The notes below the pieces were generated by a model that saw only the letters and a program-made list of their open reading frames with translations, did no database searches and was not told the origin of the DNA. Below are positions 11,177-24,882 of a DNA stretch of 64,000 nucleotides, piece by piece (the stretch's first letter is position 1; each line of letters begins with the position of its first letter). This DNA is from Apoderus coryli (taxonomy: Eukaryota > Arthropoda > Insecta > Coleoptera > Attelabidae): the NCBI GenBank assembly GCA_911728435.2, contig OU452205.1, forward strand, positions 16,250,260-16,314,259, read 5' to 3'. The position numbers were made by a program, and so were the translations under genes.

Positions 11177-14100
11177 TAAAAGATAGCAGCCAAAACCGTC
11201 CTAGTGGGGAAAACTTAATAACTCCGAAACTATTGACCCTGCCATATCGGGCATTTAGAGTGTGTTAGATAACAACATGGGCAATATAACGTATATACTC
11301 ATTATCACTTACAGGCCGTCGCAGGGGCGTACTAAAGCTTTAAAAGATTGCAGCCAAAACCCTCCTGATGGTGAAAAATTAATTACTCCGAAACTATTGA
11401 GCCTGCCATATCGGGCATACAGAGTGGGTTAGATAACAACATGGGCAATATAACGTATATACTCACTATCACTTACAGGCCGTCGCAGGGGCGTACTAAA
11501 GCTTTAAAAGATAGCAGCCAAAACCCTCCTGATGGTGAAAAATTAATAACTCCGAAACTGTAGAGCCTGCCATATCGGACTTTCAGAGTATGTTAGATAA
11601 CAACATGGGCAATATAACGTATATACCCACTATCACTTACAGGCCGTCGCAGGGGCGTACAAAAGCTTTAAAAGATAGCAGCCAAAACCCTCCTGATGGT
11701 GAAAAATTAATAACTCCGAAACTGTAGAGCCTGCCATATCGGGCTTTCAGAGTATGTTAGATAACAACATGGGCAATATAACGTATATACTCATTATCAC
11801 TTACAGGCCGTCGCAGGGGCGTACTAAAGCTTTAAAAGATTGCAGCCAAAACCCTCCTGATGGTGAAAAATTAATTACTCCGAAACTATTGAGCCTGCCA
11901 TATCGGGCATTCAGAGTGGGTTAGATAACAACATGGGCAATATAACGTATATACTCACTATCACTTACAGGCCGTCGCAGGGGCGTACTAAAGCTTTAAA
12001 AGATAGCAGCCAAAACCCTCCTGATGGTGAAAAATTAATAACTCCGAAACTATTGAGCCTGCCATATCGGGCATTCAGAGTGGGTTAGATAACAACATGG
12101 GCAATATAACGTATATACTCACTATCACTTACAGGCCGTCGCAGGGGCGTACTAAAGCTTTATAAGATAGCAGCCAAAACCCTCCTGATGGTGAAAAATT
12201 AATAACTCCGAAACTATTGACCCTGCCATATCGGGCTTTCAGAGTGGGTTAGATAACAATATGGGCAATAAAACGTACATACTCACTATCACTTACAGGC
12301 CGTCGCAGGGGCGTACTAAAGCTTTAAAAGATAGCAGCCAAAACCCTCCTGATGGTGAAAAATTAATAACTCCGAAACTGTAGAGCCTGCCATATCGGAC
12401 TTTCAGAGTATGTTAGATAACAACATGGGCAATATAACGTATATACCCACTATCACTTACAGGCCGTCGCAGGGGCGTACAAAAGCTTTAAATGATAGCA
12501 GCCAAAACCCTCCTGATGGTGAAAAATTAATAACTCCGAAACTGTAGAGCCTGCCATATCGGACTTTCAGAGTATGTTAGATAACAACATGGGCAATATA
12601 ACGTATATACCCACTATCACTTACAGGCCGTCGCAGGGGCGTACAAAAGCTTTAAATGATAGCAGCCAAAACCCTCCTGATGGTGAAAAATTAATAACTC
12701 CGAAACTGTAGAGCCTGCCATATCGGGCTTTCAGAGTATGTTAGGTAACAACATGGGCAATATAACGTATATACTCACTATCACTTACAGGCCGTCGCAG
12801 GGGCGTACTAAAGCTTTAAAAGATAGCAGCCAAAACCCTCCTGATGGTGAAAAATTAATAACTCCGAAACTATTGACCCTGCCATATCGGGCTTTCAGAG
12901 TGGGTTAGATAACAATATGGGCAATAAAACGTACATACTCACTATCACTTACAGGCCGTCGCAGGGGCGTACTAAAGCTTTAAAAGATAGCAGCCAAAAC
13001 CCTCCTGATGGTGAAAAATTAATAACTCCGAAACTGTAGAGCCTGCCATATCGGACTTTCAGAGTATGTTAGATAACAACATGGGCAATATAACGTATAT
13101 ACCCACTATCACTTACAGGCCGTCGCAGGGGCGTACAAAAGCTTTAAAAGATAGCAGCCAAAACCCTCCTGATGGTGAAAAATTAATAACTCCGAAACTG
13201 TAGAGCCTGCCATATCGGGCTTTCAGAGTATGTTAGGTAACAACATGGGCAATATAACGTATATACTCACTATCACTTACAGGCCGTCGCAGGGGCGTAC
13301 TAAAGCTTTAAAAGATAGCAGCCAAAACCCTCCTGATGGTGAAAAATTAATAACTCCGAAACTATTGACCCTGCCATATCGGGCTTTCAGAGTGGGTTAG
13401 ATAACAATATGGGCAATAAAACGTACATACTCACTATCACTTACAGGCCGTCGCAGGGGCGTACTAAAGCTTTAAAAGATAGCAGCCAAAACCCTCCTGA
13501 TGGTGAAAAATTAATAACTCCGAAACTGTAGAGCCTGCCATATCGGACTTTCAGAGTATGTTAGATAACAACATGGGCAATATAACGTATATACCCACTA
13601 TCACTTACAGGCCGTCGCAGGGGCGTACAAAAGCTTTAAATGATAGCAGCCAAAACCCTCCTGATGGTGAAAAATTAATAACTCCGAAACTGTAGAGCCT
13701 GCCATATCGGGCTTTCAGAGTATGTTAGGTAACAACATGGGCAATATAACGTATATACTCACTATCACTTACAGGCCGTCGCAGGGGCGTACTAAAGCTT
13801 TAAAAGATAGCAGCCAAAACCCTCCTGATGGTGAAAAATTAATAACTCCGAAACTATTGACCCTGCCATATCGGGCTTTCAGAGTGGGTTAGATAACAAT
13901 ATGGGCAATAAAACGTACATACTCACTATCACTTACAGGCCGTCGCAGGGGCGTACTAAAGCTTTAAAAGATAGCAGCCAAAACCCTCCTGATGGTGAAA
14001 AATTAATAACTCCGAAACTGTAGAGCCTGCCATATCGGACTTTCAGAGTATGTTAGATAACAACATGGGCAATATAACGTATATACCCACTATCACTTAC

Positions 14101-17100
14101 AGGCCGTCGCAGGGGCGTACAAAAGCTTTAAAAGATAGCAGCCAAAACCCTCCTGATGGTGAAAAATTAATAACTCCGAAACTGTAGAGCCTGCCATATC
14201 GGGCTTTCAGAGTATGTTAGGTAACAACATGGGCAATATAACGTATATACTCACTATCACTTACAGGCCGTCGCAGGGGCGTACTAAAGCTTTAAAAGAT
14301 AGCAGCCAAAACCCTCCTGATGGTGAAAAATTAATAACTCCGAAACTATTGACCCTGCCATATCGGGCTTTCAGAGTGGGTTAGATAACAATATGGGCAA
14401 TAAAACGTACATACTCACTATCACTTACAGGCCGTCGCAGGGGCGTACTAAAGCTTTAAAAGATAGCAGCCAAAACCCTCCTGATGGTGAAAAATTAATA
14501 ACTCCGAAACTGTAGAGCCTGCCATATCGGACTTTCAGAGTATGTTAGATAACAACATGGGCAATATAACGTATATACCCACTATCACTTACAGGCCGTC
14601 GCAGGGGCGTACAAAAGCTTTAAATGATAGCAGCCAAAACCCTCCTGATGGTGAAAAATTAATAACTCCGAAACTGTAGAGCCTGCCATATCGGGCTTTC
14701 AGAGTATGTTAGGTAACAACATGGGCAATATAACGTATATACTCACTATCACTTACAGGCCGTCGCAGGGGCGTACTAAAGCTTTAAAAGATAGCAGCCA
14801 AAACCCTCCTGATGGTGAAAAATTAATAACTCCGAAACTATTGACCCTGCCATATCGGGCTTTCAGAGTGGGTTAGATAACAATATGGGCAATAAAACGT
14901 ACATACTCACTATCACTTACAGGCCGTCGCAGGGGCGTACTAAAGCTTTAAAAGATAGCAGCCAAAACCCTCCTGATGGTGAAAAATTAATAACTCCGAA
15001 ACTGTAGAGCCTGCCATATCGGACTTTCAGAGTATGTTAGATAACAACATGGGCAATATAACGTATATACCCACTATCACTTACAGGCCGTCGCAGGGGC
15101 GTACAAAAGCTTTAAATGATAGCAGCCAAAACCCTCCTGATGGTGAAAAATTAATAACTCCGAAACTGTAGAGCCTGCCATATCGGGCTTTCAGAGTATG
15201 TTAGGTAACAACATGGGCAATATAACGTATATACTCACTATCACTTACAGGCCGTCGCAGGGGCGTACTAAAGCTTTAAAAGATAGCAGCCAAAACCCTC
15301 CTGATGGTGAAAAATTAATAACTCCGAAACTATTGACCCTGCCATATCGGGCTTTCAGAGTGGGTTAGATAACAATATGGGCAATAAAACGTACATACTC
15401 ACTATCACTTACAGGCCGTCGCAGGGGCGTACTAAAGCTTTAAAAGATAGCAGCCAAAACCCTCCTGATGGTGAAAAATTAATAACTCCGAAACTGTAGA
15501 GCCTGCCATATCGGACTTTCAGAGTATGTTAGATAACAACATGGGCAATATAACGTATATACCCACTATCACTTACAGGCCGTCGCAGGGGCGTACAAAA
15601 GCTTTAAATGATAGCAGCCAAAACCCTCCTGATGGTGAAAAATTAATAACTCCGAAACTGTAGAGCCTGCCATATCGGGCTTTCAGAGTATGTTAGGTAA
15701 CAACATGGGCAATATAACGTATATACTCACTATCACTTACAGGCCGTCGCAGGGGCGTACTAAAGCTTTAAAAGATAGCAGCCAAAACCCTCCTGATGGT
15801 GAAAAATTAATAACTCCGAAACTATTGACCCTGCCATATCGGGCTTTCAGAGTGGGTTAGATAACAATATGGGCAATAAAACGTACATACTCACTATCAC
15901 TTACAGGCCGTCGCAGGGGCGTACTAAAGCTTTAAAAGATAGCAGCCAAAACCCTCCTGATGGTGAAAAATTAATAACTCCGAAACTGTAGAGCCTGCCA
16001 TATCGGACTTTCAGAGTATGTTAGATAACAACATGGGCAATATAACGTATATACCCACTATCACTTACAGGCCGTCGCAGGGGCGTACAAAAGCTTTAAA
16101 TGATAGCAGCCAAAACCCTCCTGATGGTGAAAAATTAATAACTCCGAAACTGTAGAGCCTGCCATATCGGGCTTTCAGAGTATGTTAGGTAACAACATGG
16201 GCAATATAACGTATATACTCACTATCACTTACAGGCCGTCGCAGGGGCGTACTAAAGCTTTAAAAGATAGCAGCCAAAACCCTCCTGATGGTGAAAAATT
16301 AATAACTCCGAAACTATTGACCCTGCCATATCGGGCTTTCAGAGTGGGTTAGATAACAATATGGGCAATAAAACGTACATACTCACTATCACTTACAGGC
16401 CGTCGCAGGGGCGTACTAAAGCTTTAAAAGATAGCAGCCAAAACCCTCCTGATGGTGAAAAATTAATAACTCCGAAACTGTAGAGCCTGCCATATCGGAC
16501 TTTCAGAGTATGTTAGATAACAACATGGGCAATATAACGTATATACCCACTATCACTTACAGGCCGTCGCAGGGGCGTACAAAAGCTTTAAATGATAGCA
16601 GCCAAAACCCTCCTGATGGTGAAAAATTAATAACTCCGAAACTGTAGAGCCTGCCATATCGGGCTTTCAGAGTATGTTAGGTAACAACATGGGCAATATA
16701 ACGTATATACTCACTATCACTTACAGGCCGTCGCAGGGGCGTACTAAAGCTTTAAAAGATAGCAGCCAAAACCCTCCTGATGGTGAAAAATTAATAACTC
16801 CGAAACTATTGACCCTGCCATATCGGGCTTTCAGAGTGGGTTAGATAACAATATGGGCAATAAAACGTACATACTCACTATCACTTACAGGCCGTCGCAG
16901 GGGCGTACTAAAGCTTTAAAAGATAGCAGCCAAAACCCTCCTGATGGTGAAAAATTAATAACTCCGAAACTGTAGAGCCTGCCATATCGGACTTTCAGAG
17001 TATGTTAGATAACAACATGGGCAATATAACGTATATACCCACTATCACTTACAGGCCGTCGCAGGGGCGTACAAAAGCTTTAAATGATAGCAGCCAAAAC

Positions 17101-20100
17101 CCTCCTGATGGTGAAAAATTAATAACTCCGAAACTGTAGAGCCTGCCATATCGGGCTTTCAGAGTATGTTAGGTAACAACATGGGCAATATAACGTATAT
17201 ACTCACTATCACTTACAGGCCGTCGCAGGGGCGTACTAAAGCTTTAAAAGATAGCAGCCAAAACCCTCCTGATGGTGAAAAATTAATAACTCCGAAACTA
17301 TTGACCCTGCCATATCGGGCTTTCAGAGTGGGTTAGATAACAATATGGGCAATAAAACGTACATACTCACTATCACTTACAGGCCGTCGCAGGGGCGTAC
17401 TAAAGCTTTAAAAGATAGCAGCCAAAACCCTCCTGATGGTGAAAAATTAATAACTCCGAAACTGTAGAGCCTGCCATATCGGACTTTCAGAGTATGTTAG
17501 ATAACAACATGGGCAATATAACGTATATACCCACTATCACTTACAGGCCGTCGCAGGGGCGTACAAAAGCTTTAAATGATAGCAGCCAAAACCCTCCTGA
17601 TGGTGAAAAATTAATAACTCCGAAACTGTAGAGCCTGCCATATCGGGCTTTCAGAGTATGTTAGGTAACAACATGGGCAATATAACGTATATACTCACTA
17701 TCACTTACAGGCCGTCGCAGGGGCGTACTAAAGCTTTAAAAGATAGCAGCCAAAACCCTCCTGATGGTGAAAAATTAATAACTCCGAAACTATTGACCCT
17801 GCCATATCGGGCTTTCAGAGTGGGTTAGATAACAATATGGGCAATAAAACGTACATACTCACTATCACTTACAGGCCGTCGCAGGGGCGTACTAAAGCTT
17901 TAAAAGATAGCAGCCAAAACCCTCCTGATGGTGAAAAATTAATAACTCCGAAACTGTAGAGCCTGCCATATCGGACTTTCAGAGTATGTTAGATAACAAC
18001 ATGGGCAATATAACGTATATACCCACTATCACTTACAGGCCGTCGCAGGGGCGTACAAAAGCTTTAAATGATAGCAGCCAAAACCCTCCTGATGGTGAAA
18101 AATTAATAACTCCGAAACTGTAGAGCCTGCCATATCGGGCTTTCAGAGTATGTTAGGTAACAACATGGGCAATATAACGTATATACTCACTATCACTTAC
18201 AGGCCGTCGCAGGGGCGTACTAAAGCTTTAAAAGATAGCAGCCAAAACCCTCCTGATGGTGAAAAATTAATAACTCCGAAACTATTGACCCTGCCATATC
18301 GGGCTTTCAGAGTGTGTTAGATAACAACATGGGCAATACAACGTATATACTCATTATCACTTACAGGCCGTCGCAGGGGCGTACTAAAGCTTTAAAGATT
18401 GCAGCCAAAACCCTCCTGATGGTGAAAAATTAATTACTCCGAAACTATTGAGCCTGTTATATCGGGCATTCAGAGTTGGTTAGATAACAACATGGGCAAT
18501 ATAACGTATATACTCACTATCACTTACAGGCCGTCGCAGGGGCGTACTAAAGCTTTAAAGATTGCAGCCAAAACCCTCCTGATGGTGAAAAATTAATTAC
18601 TCCGAAACTATTGAGCCTGTTATATCGGGCATTCAGAGTTGGTTAGATAACAACATGGGCAATATAACGTATATACTCACTATCACTTACAGGCCGTCGC
18701 AGGGGCGTACTAAAGCTTTAAAAGATAGCAGCCAAAACCCTCCTGATGGTGAAAAATTAATAACTCCGAAACTATTGACCCTGCCATATCGGGCATTCAG
18801 AGTGTGTTAGATAACAACATGGGCAATATAACGTATATACTCATTATCACTTACAGGCCGTCGCAGGGGCGTACTAAAGCTTTAAAAGATTGCAGCCAAA
18901 ACCCTCCTGATGGTGAAAAATTAATTACTCCGAAACTATTGAGCCTGCCATATCGGGCATTCAGAGTGGGTTAGATAACAACATGGGCAATATAACGTAT
19001 ATACTCATTATCACTTACAGGCCGTCGCAGGGGCGTACTAAAGCTTTAAAAGATTGCAGCCAAAACCCTCCTGATGGTGAAAAATTAATTACTCCGAAAC
19101 TATTGAGCCTGCCATATCGGGCATTCAGAGTGGGTTAGATAACAACATGGGCAATATAACGTATATACTCATTATCACTGACAGGCCGTCGCAGGGGCGT
19201 ACTAAAGCTTTAAAGATTGCAGCCAAAACCCTCCTGATGGTGAAACATTAATTTCTCCGAAACTATTGAGCCTGCCATATCGGGCATTCAGAGTGGGTTA
19301 GATAACAACATGGGCAATATAACGTATATACTCACTATCACTTACAGGCCGTCGCAGGGGCGTACTAAAGCTTTAAAAGATAGCAGCCAAAACCCTCCTG
19401 ATGGTGAAAAATTAATAACTCCGAAACTATTGACCCTGCCATATCGGGCTTTCAGAGTGGGTTAGATAACAATATGGGCAATAAAACGTACATACTCACT
19501 ATCACTTACAGGCCGTCGCAGGGGCGTACAAAAGCTTTAAAAGATAGCAGCCAAAACCCTCCTGACGGTGAAAAATTAATAACTCCGAAACTATTGAGCC
19601 TGCCATATCGGACTTTCAGAGTATGTTAGATAACAACATGGGCAATATAACGTATATACTCATTATCACTTACAGGCCGTCGCAGGGGCGTACTAAAGCT
19701 TTAAAAGATTGCAGCCAAAACCCTCCTGATAGTGAAAAATTAATTACTCCGAAACTATTGAGCCTGCCATATCGGGCATTTAGAGTGGGTTAGATAACAA
19801 CATGGGCAATATAACGTATATACTCACTATCACTTACAGGCCGTCGCAGGGGCGTACTAAAGCTTTAAAAGATAGCAGCCAAAACCCTCCTGATGGTGAA
19901 AAATTAATAACTCCGAAACTATTGACCCTGCCATATCGGGCTTTCAGAGTGGGCTAGATAACAATATGGGCAATAAAACGTACATACTCACTATCACTTA
20001 CAGGCCGTCGCAGGGGCGTACTAAAGCTTTAAAAGATAGCAGCCAAAACCCTCCTGATGGTGAAAAATTAATAACTCCGAAACTGTAGAGCCTGCCATAT

Positions 20101-21985
20101 CGGACTTTCAGAGTATGTTAGATAACAACATGGGCAATATAACGTATATACCCACTATCACTTACAGGCCGTCGCAGGGGCGTACAAAAGCTTTAAATGA
20201 TAGCAGCCAAAACCCTCCTGATGGTGAAAAATTAATAACTCCGAAACTGTAGAGCCTGCCATATCGGGCTTTTAGAGTATGTTAGGTAACAACATGGGCA
20301 ATATAACGTATATACTCACTATCACTTACAGGCCGTCGCAGGGGCGTACTAAAGCTTTAAAAGATAGCAGCCAAAACCCTCCTGATGGTGAAAAATTAAT
20401 AACTCCGAAACTATTGACCCTGCCATATCGGGCATTCAGAGTGTGTTAGATAACAACATGGGCAATACAACGTATATACTCATTATCACTTACAGGCCGT
20501 CGCAGGGGCGTACTAAAGCTTTAAAGATTGCAGCCAAAACCCTCCTGATGGTGAAAAATTAATTACTCCGAAACTATTGAGCCTGTTATATCGGGCATTC
20601 AGAGTTGGTTAGATAACAACATGGGCAATATAACGTATATACTCACTATCACTTACAGGCCGTCGCAGGGGCGTACTAAAGCTTTAAAAGATAGCAGCCA
20701 AAACCCTCCTGATGGTGAAAAATTAATAACTCCGAAACTATTGACCCTGCCATATCGGGCTTTCAGAGTGGGTTAGATAACAATATGGGCAATAAAACGT
20801 ACATACTCACTATCACTTACAGGCCGTCGCAGGGGCGTACTAAAGCTTTAAAAGATAGCAGCCAAAACCCTCCTGATGGTGAAAAATTAATAACTCCGAA
20901 ACTGTAGAGCCTGCCATATCGGACTTTCAGAGTATGTTAGATAACAACATGGGCAATATAACGTATATACTCATTATCACTTACAGGCCGTCGCAGGGGC
21001 GTACTAAAGCTTTAAAAGATAGCAGCCAAAACCCTCCTGATGGTGAAAAATTAATAACTCCGAAACTATTGAGCCTGCCATATCGGGCTTTCAGAGTGGG
21101 TTAGATAACAACATGGGCAATATAACGTATATACTCACTATCACTTACAGGCCGTCTCAGGGGCGTACTAAAGCTTTAAAAGATAGCAGCCAAAACCCTC
21201 CTGATGGTGAAAAATTAATAACTCCGAAACTATTGACCCTGCCATATCGGGCATTCAGAGTGTGTTAGATAACAACATGGGCAATATAACGTATATACTC
21301 ATTATCACTTACAGGCCGTCGCAGGGGCGTACTAAAGCTTTAAAAGATTGCAGCCAAAACCCTCCTGATGGTGAAAAATTAATTACTCCGAAACTATTGA
21401 CCCTGCCATATCGGGCATTCAGAGTGTGTTAGATAACAACATGGGCAATATAACGTATATACTCATTATCACTTACAGGCCGTCGCAGGGGCGTACTAAA
21501 GCTTTAAAAGATTGCAGCCAAAACCCTCCTGATGGTGAAAAATTAATTACTCCGAAACTATTGAGCCTGCCATATCGGGCATTCAGAGTGGGTTAGATAA
21601 CAACATGGGCAATATAACGTATATACTCACTATCACTTACAGGCCGTCGCAGGGGCGTACTAAAGCTTTAAATGATAGCAGCCAAAACCCTCCTGATGGT
21701 GAAAAATTAATAACTCCGAAACTATTGAGCCTGCCATATCGGGCTTTCAGAGTGGGTTAGATAACAACATGGGCAATATAACGTATATACTCACTATCAC
21801 TTACAGGCCGTCGCAGGGGCGTACTAAAGCTTTAAAAGATTGCAGCCAAAACCCTCCTGATGGTGAAAAATTAATAACTCCGAAACTATTGAGCCTGCTA
21901 CATTAATTTTTCAGAATACGTTAGATAACAAAATTGGAAATATAACCTATAACTCATTATCACTTACAGGCGGTCGCAGTGTATC
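11177..21985 (+). repeat. left arm tandem array, 164-bp monomer, about 66 copies
   Basis: The period is 164 bp, measured for example between successive GCAGGGGCGT sites at 11,321, 11,485, 11,649 and 11,813. Each monomer contains GATAGCAGCCAAAA, GATGGTGAAAAATTAAT, CCATATCGG, TTAGATAACAACATGGGCAA and CAGGCCGTCGCAGGGGCGTA. Variants differ at a few diagnostic sites. The last monomers before 21,985 decay. Since 164 is not a multiple of 3 and every frame has stops, the array is non-coding. Confidence 0.95.
12750..18310 (+). repeat. 492-bp higher-order repeat within the left array
   Basis: Three monomer types alternate regularly. Type a carries AACAATATGGGCAATAAAACG, type b GTATATACCCAC with GGACTTTCAG, and type c TTAGGTAACAAC. 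The type a marker recurs at 12,912, 13,404, 13,896 and onward to 17,832, exactly every 492 bp, giving about 11 trimer copies. This is a satellite-like higher-order structure produced by recent unequal exchange or replication slippage. Outside this block monomer types are mixed. Confidence 0.9.
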
Positions 21986-23367
21986 GCCCACCCAACACAA
22001 TCTTGTTGCTGAAAAATATAATGCAATCTATTGTAGATCGCAATTTAAATGAACGGAAATTTTAGAAAAATTCATATTCTTCTTAACTTGGCTATATTTA
22101 ATAAATCAATTTCAGGTACAAGGTACAACTAATATGTTATCTAATGGCCTAAATATACAGGGTGAATCACGACCTACAGTTTATTATACGAACTACTTCG
22201 GTTTCACCTTATAATTTGACAGTACATTAAAAAAATATATAGAATTTGTAGGTATTATTATTTCCTATACCTACCTGTTACGTTTTACGCTTATTGGAAA
22301 TCGTTAAAAATTACACTTAGCATATTTTCCAATCAAAATATACAGGGTACTGCGTGTCAGAAAATGAAGTCGCGAGTATCTATTTTATTAAAATTTATAT
22401 ATTCAATTCAGGACACCCTGTAGAATGTGAACTAACATTATTACCTTCATCTTTTTGTTTCGTAATTTTCCGAATTGTCCCGTTAGTCATGATTCACACT
22501 GTATAAGTTAAAATAGGATGCACATCTTCAGCGCCTTTTGTAATTATATTGCAATAAAGGCATTATTATATTGTTTGAATAAAACTATAATATACCTAAA
22601 ATTACTATCAAAGTTCATCGAAGATATTTTACATGTATAGTATGGTAACCTGTATAAACACCGTGCAAAGAGAATAACTTTTGTCGGTGGTATAGGTACG
22701 TACCTAAAATGGACAGAATCTCAGTTGACGCGGCGCAGCGGCATATTCGACATAAAGGAATCGCGCTTTTGTAGCTTTTGGCGACTTTGCGTTATAGGCG
22801 GATAGGTTGGTAGGAAAATTAGGATTAGGATGATATTCCGACAATGCATTTATTGAGCCTACATAAAATGTGTTCTTATAGGTATAAATTTGAGTTGGGA
22901 CTAGTCACATACATTTTTATTTTAAAATAATTTGCCTTCATTTTCCAATTAGAAGCTTTTGAGACAAGAACTATATTTTTCCAAATACAATAATTTTCAT
23001 ATACATGTAAGAATCTCTTAACGTGTCAATACCTCATTTGGCTGTTAAAGACATTTTATTACCAGAGGTGTCTCATAAATATTTTAGTTTATAGGCTGAG
23101 ATTGTATTGAACCTACTACTATTTTACATGTAAGTAACTTTTAATATAATACCTATAATTATTAGACTAAGTTTTAATTTCATTTGCCTTTATTTGCGGT
23201 GCTAACTTTTTATTTTAAAACATTATTATTTTTTGACATTGTTTCATTTGACTTTACTCTAGTTTACCTGATTACATTACCAACTGATACATTCCAAGCA
23301 GCCCAGTGTACTTATTCAGGAAAGCAGTATTTCGAAGAAATTCAAATACCTATTGGTAATACCTATT
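21986..23367 (+). other. 5' non-coding part of the foldback core
   Basis: Sequence between the left array and the transposase start. It contains a MITE (22,156-22,503) and a GC-richer patch at about 22,725-22,800, 570-640 bp before the start codon, which is a plausible promoter location. No frame with a known domain lies here; a 65-codon frame at 23,184-23,381 is hydrophobic and unassigned. Confidence 0.6.
22156..22503. mobile_element. mariner-type MITE inside the foldback core
   Basis: The ends read TACAGGGTGAATCACGAC and, inverted, TACAGTGTGAATCATGAC, flanked by TA on both sides; length 348 bp, no coding capacity. Within it, TACAGGGTACTGCGTGTC (22,341) and GACACCCTGTA (ending 22,422) may be a nested or internal repeat pair. 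Confidence 0.65.
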
Positions 23368-24882
23368 ATGGATCAAAATAATTGCAACAAATCAATGAAA
23401 ATGTTTAATACCATTTTAAATGCAATGTATAAAATATATCCTAATATGAATTCAAATGATTTCAATAATTTTAAAACCGACAAAAATGTAGCGAAACAGT
23501 TAATTGAAGAAGTAAAAGATCGTAAATTTAAGTATGCTAGTACAATATTACAATTCTTAAAAAGAAATGAATCGTCGTTTATAAATAATATAGAAAATCA
23601 GTTTATTTCTAAAAGGCAGAATAATTTAAAATATTCTATTTTTGAGTTTTTACAGTCAAACCATATAACTTATAAAGAAGTTATGTATAATAATAATAAT
23701 AATAAAAATAATGGGTTATATCTCAAGATGTGTAGAAGTTTAAATAAAAAAAATACATTAAAGAATCGAAAATATATGCGATATTGTTGCAGATTATATT
23801 TTAAAACTAATAATTTTAAAAACATTGTGTGTTCTACTCCTTTTCACAGCAATTCCTCCCTCGACAGTTTAAATAGTAACCTATCACCCATTCTTTCAAA
23901 TTGCAGTTTATCTCCAAACAATGTGAATTCGAAAAGTAGTGTATGCAAAAGTCCAAATCAAATAAATATATCTATTGATTTGAAAGATGATAAAAAAAAT
24001 AATATGTCAAATGATTCATTGAAAATAAAATACCCAACTCCTGAAAAAATCGATGTTTGTCCTGAATTTCAAAATTTGCCGGTTAACAATTATTTTGGGG
24101 TTCTTCCACAAGGTACTAAAAATATTGATACTCTTCCAAAAGTAAACTTTAAAAACTGTTTTATACTCGAAGACTCCTTTATAGTAGTAGAAAACATTTG
24201 TAGATATTTATTTACAAAAGATGGAAAGTTAAATAAATATTACTTTCCTTATTATTTTAGGCATTATATGTCGCAATATGTAAATAATACCTGCAGTTTA
24301 GTATTCAAATATACAAAATATTTAAAAAATCAAACAATTAAAATTTACGCCATTTGTAAACATAAAAATTGCAAAAAATTTATATTTTCACTAGATCAGA
24401 ATACAAGAACCGTTCATGTTTACAGTAGTTCATTAAATTTTAGTCATAATCAGAAAATTACTGCTTATGTTAAGGGCGTCGAAAGAGATATATTTAAACA
24501 AAGCTTTCAAGGAAAACTACCCTCAGAAATAAAAAGATTGAAGATTCTAGAAGCAAACAGTCAATTAATATCATTGGGCAATTTGCAGAATATCAAATCA
24601 GATTCCAATTTTAGAAAAATGCGGTCTGAGGGACTGTCGCATCTAGACATAAATGCAGATGATATTTTTGATCTCATCCAAATGCAAAGAAGCCATTCGG
24701 AATATTTGCAAGAGGTTTGTTTACCTTTCTGTGTGAAAGTATTTAGCAAAGAACAGCTAACTGTGCTAGATATGCAAAAAAGGATCAAAAAGTATTGCCG
24801 ACAATTTATTTTGATGCTACGGGAAATGTGGTTAGAAAACCTGACAAGCTGGATAAAAGGGTTTACTTGTACTCAGCTGTAA
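23368..24882 (+). CDS. foldback transposase, N-terminal section (frame-broken)
   Basis: First part of an originally continuous protein of about 1,450 codons. I start at ATG 23,368; the frame is open upstream from a TTG at 23,353. Residues 1-200 are Asn/Lys-rich, with Ser/Asn low-complexity runs near 155-195 and no known domain. Around residues 325-365, CKHKNC followed by HVY and SHN suggests a FLYWCH/WRKY-like DNA-binding zinc finger of the sort found N-terminal to Mutator transposases; this is tentative. The homologous reading leaves this frame at the six-A run 24,776-24,781, where one missing A would join it to the next section. The tail to 24,882 is out-of-frame noise. Codon use is AT-rich like the rest of the core. 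Confidence 0.8.
   Translation: MDQNNCNKSMKMFNTILNAMYKIYPNMNSNDFNNFKTDKNVAKQLIEEVKDRKFKYASTILQFLKRNESSFINNIENQFISKRQNNLKYSIFEFLQSNHITYKEVMYNNNNNKNNGLYLKMCRSLNKKNTLKNRKYMRYCCRLYFKTNNFKNIVCSTPFHSNSSLDSLNSNLSPILSNCSLSPNNVNSKSSVCKSPNQINISIDLKDDKKNNMSNDSLKIKYPTPEKIDVCPEFQNLPVNNYFGVLPQGTKNIDTLPKVNFKNCFILEDSFIVVENICRYLFTKDGKLNKYYFPYYFRHYMSQYVNNTCSLVFKYTKYLKNQTIKIYAICKHKNCKKFIFSLDQNTRTVHVYSSSLNFSHNQKITAYVKGVERDIFKQSFQGKLPSEIKRLKILEANSQLISLGNLQNIKSDSNFRKMRSEGLSHLDINADDIFDLIQMQRSHSEYLQEVCLPFCVKVFSKEQLTVLDMQKRIKKYCRQFILMLREMWLENLTSWIKGFTCTQL

Noticed and set aside
24774..24783. Programmed -1 ribosomal frameshift between the first two sections
   Set aside because: The A-run is not in the phase needed for a canonical X XXY YYZ slip (re-pairing fails in the P or A site). 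The second break needs the opposite shift, also in a poly-A run. Indels or sequencing errors fit better.
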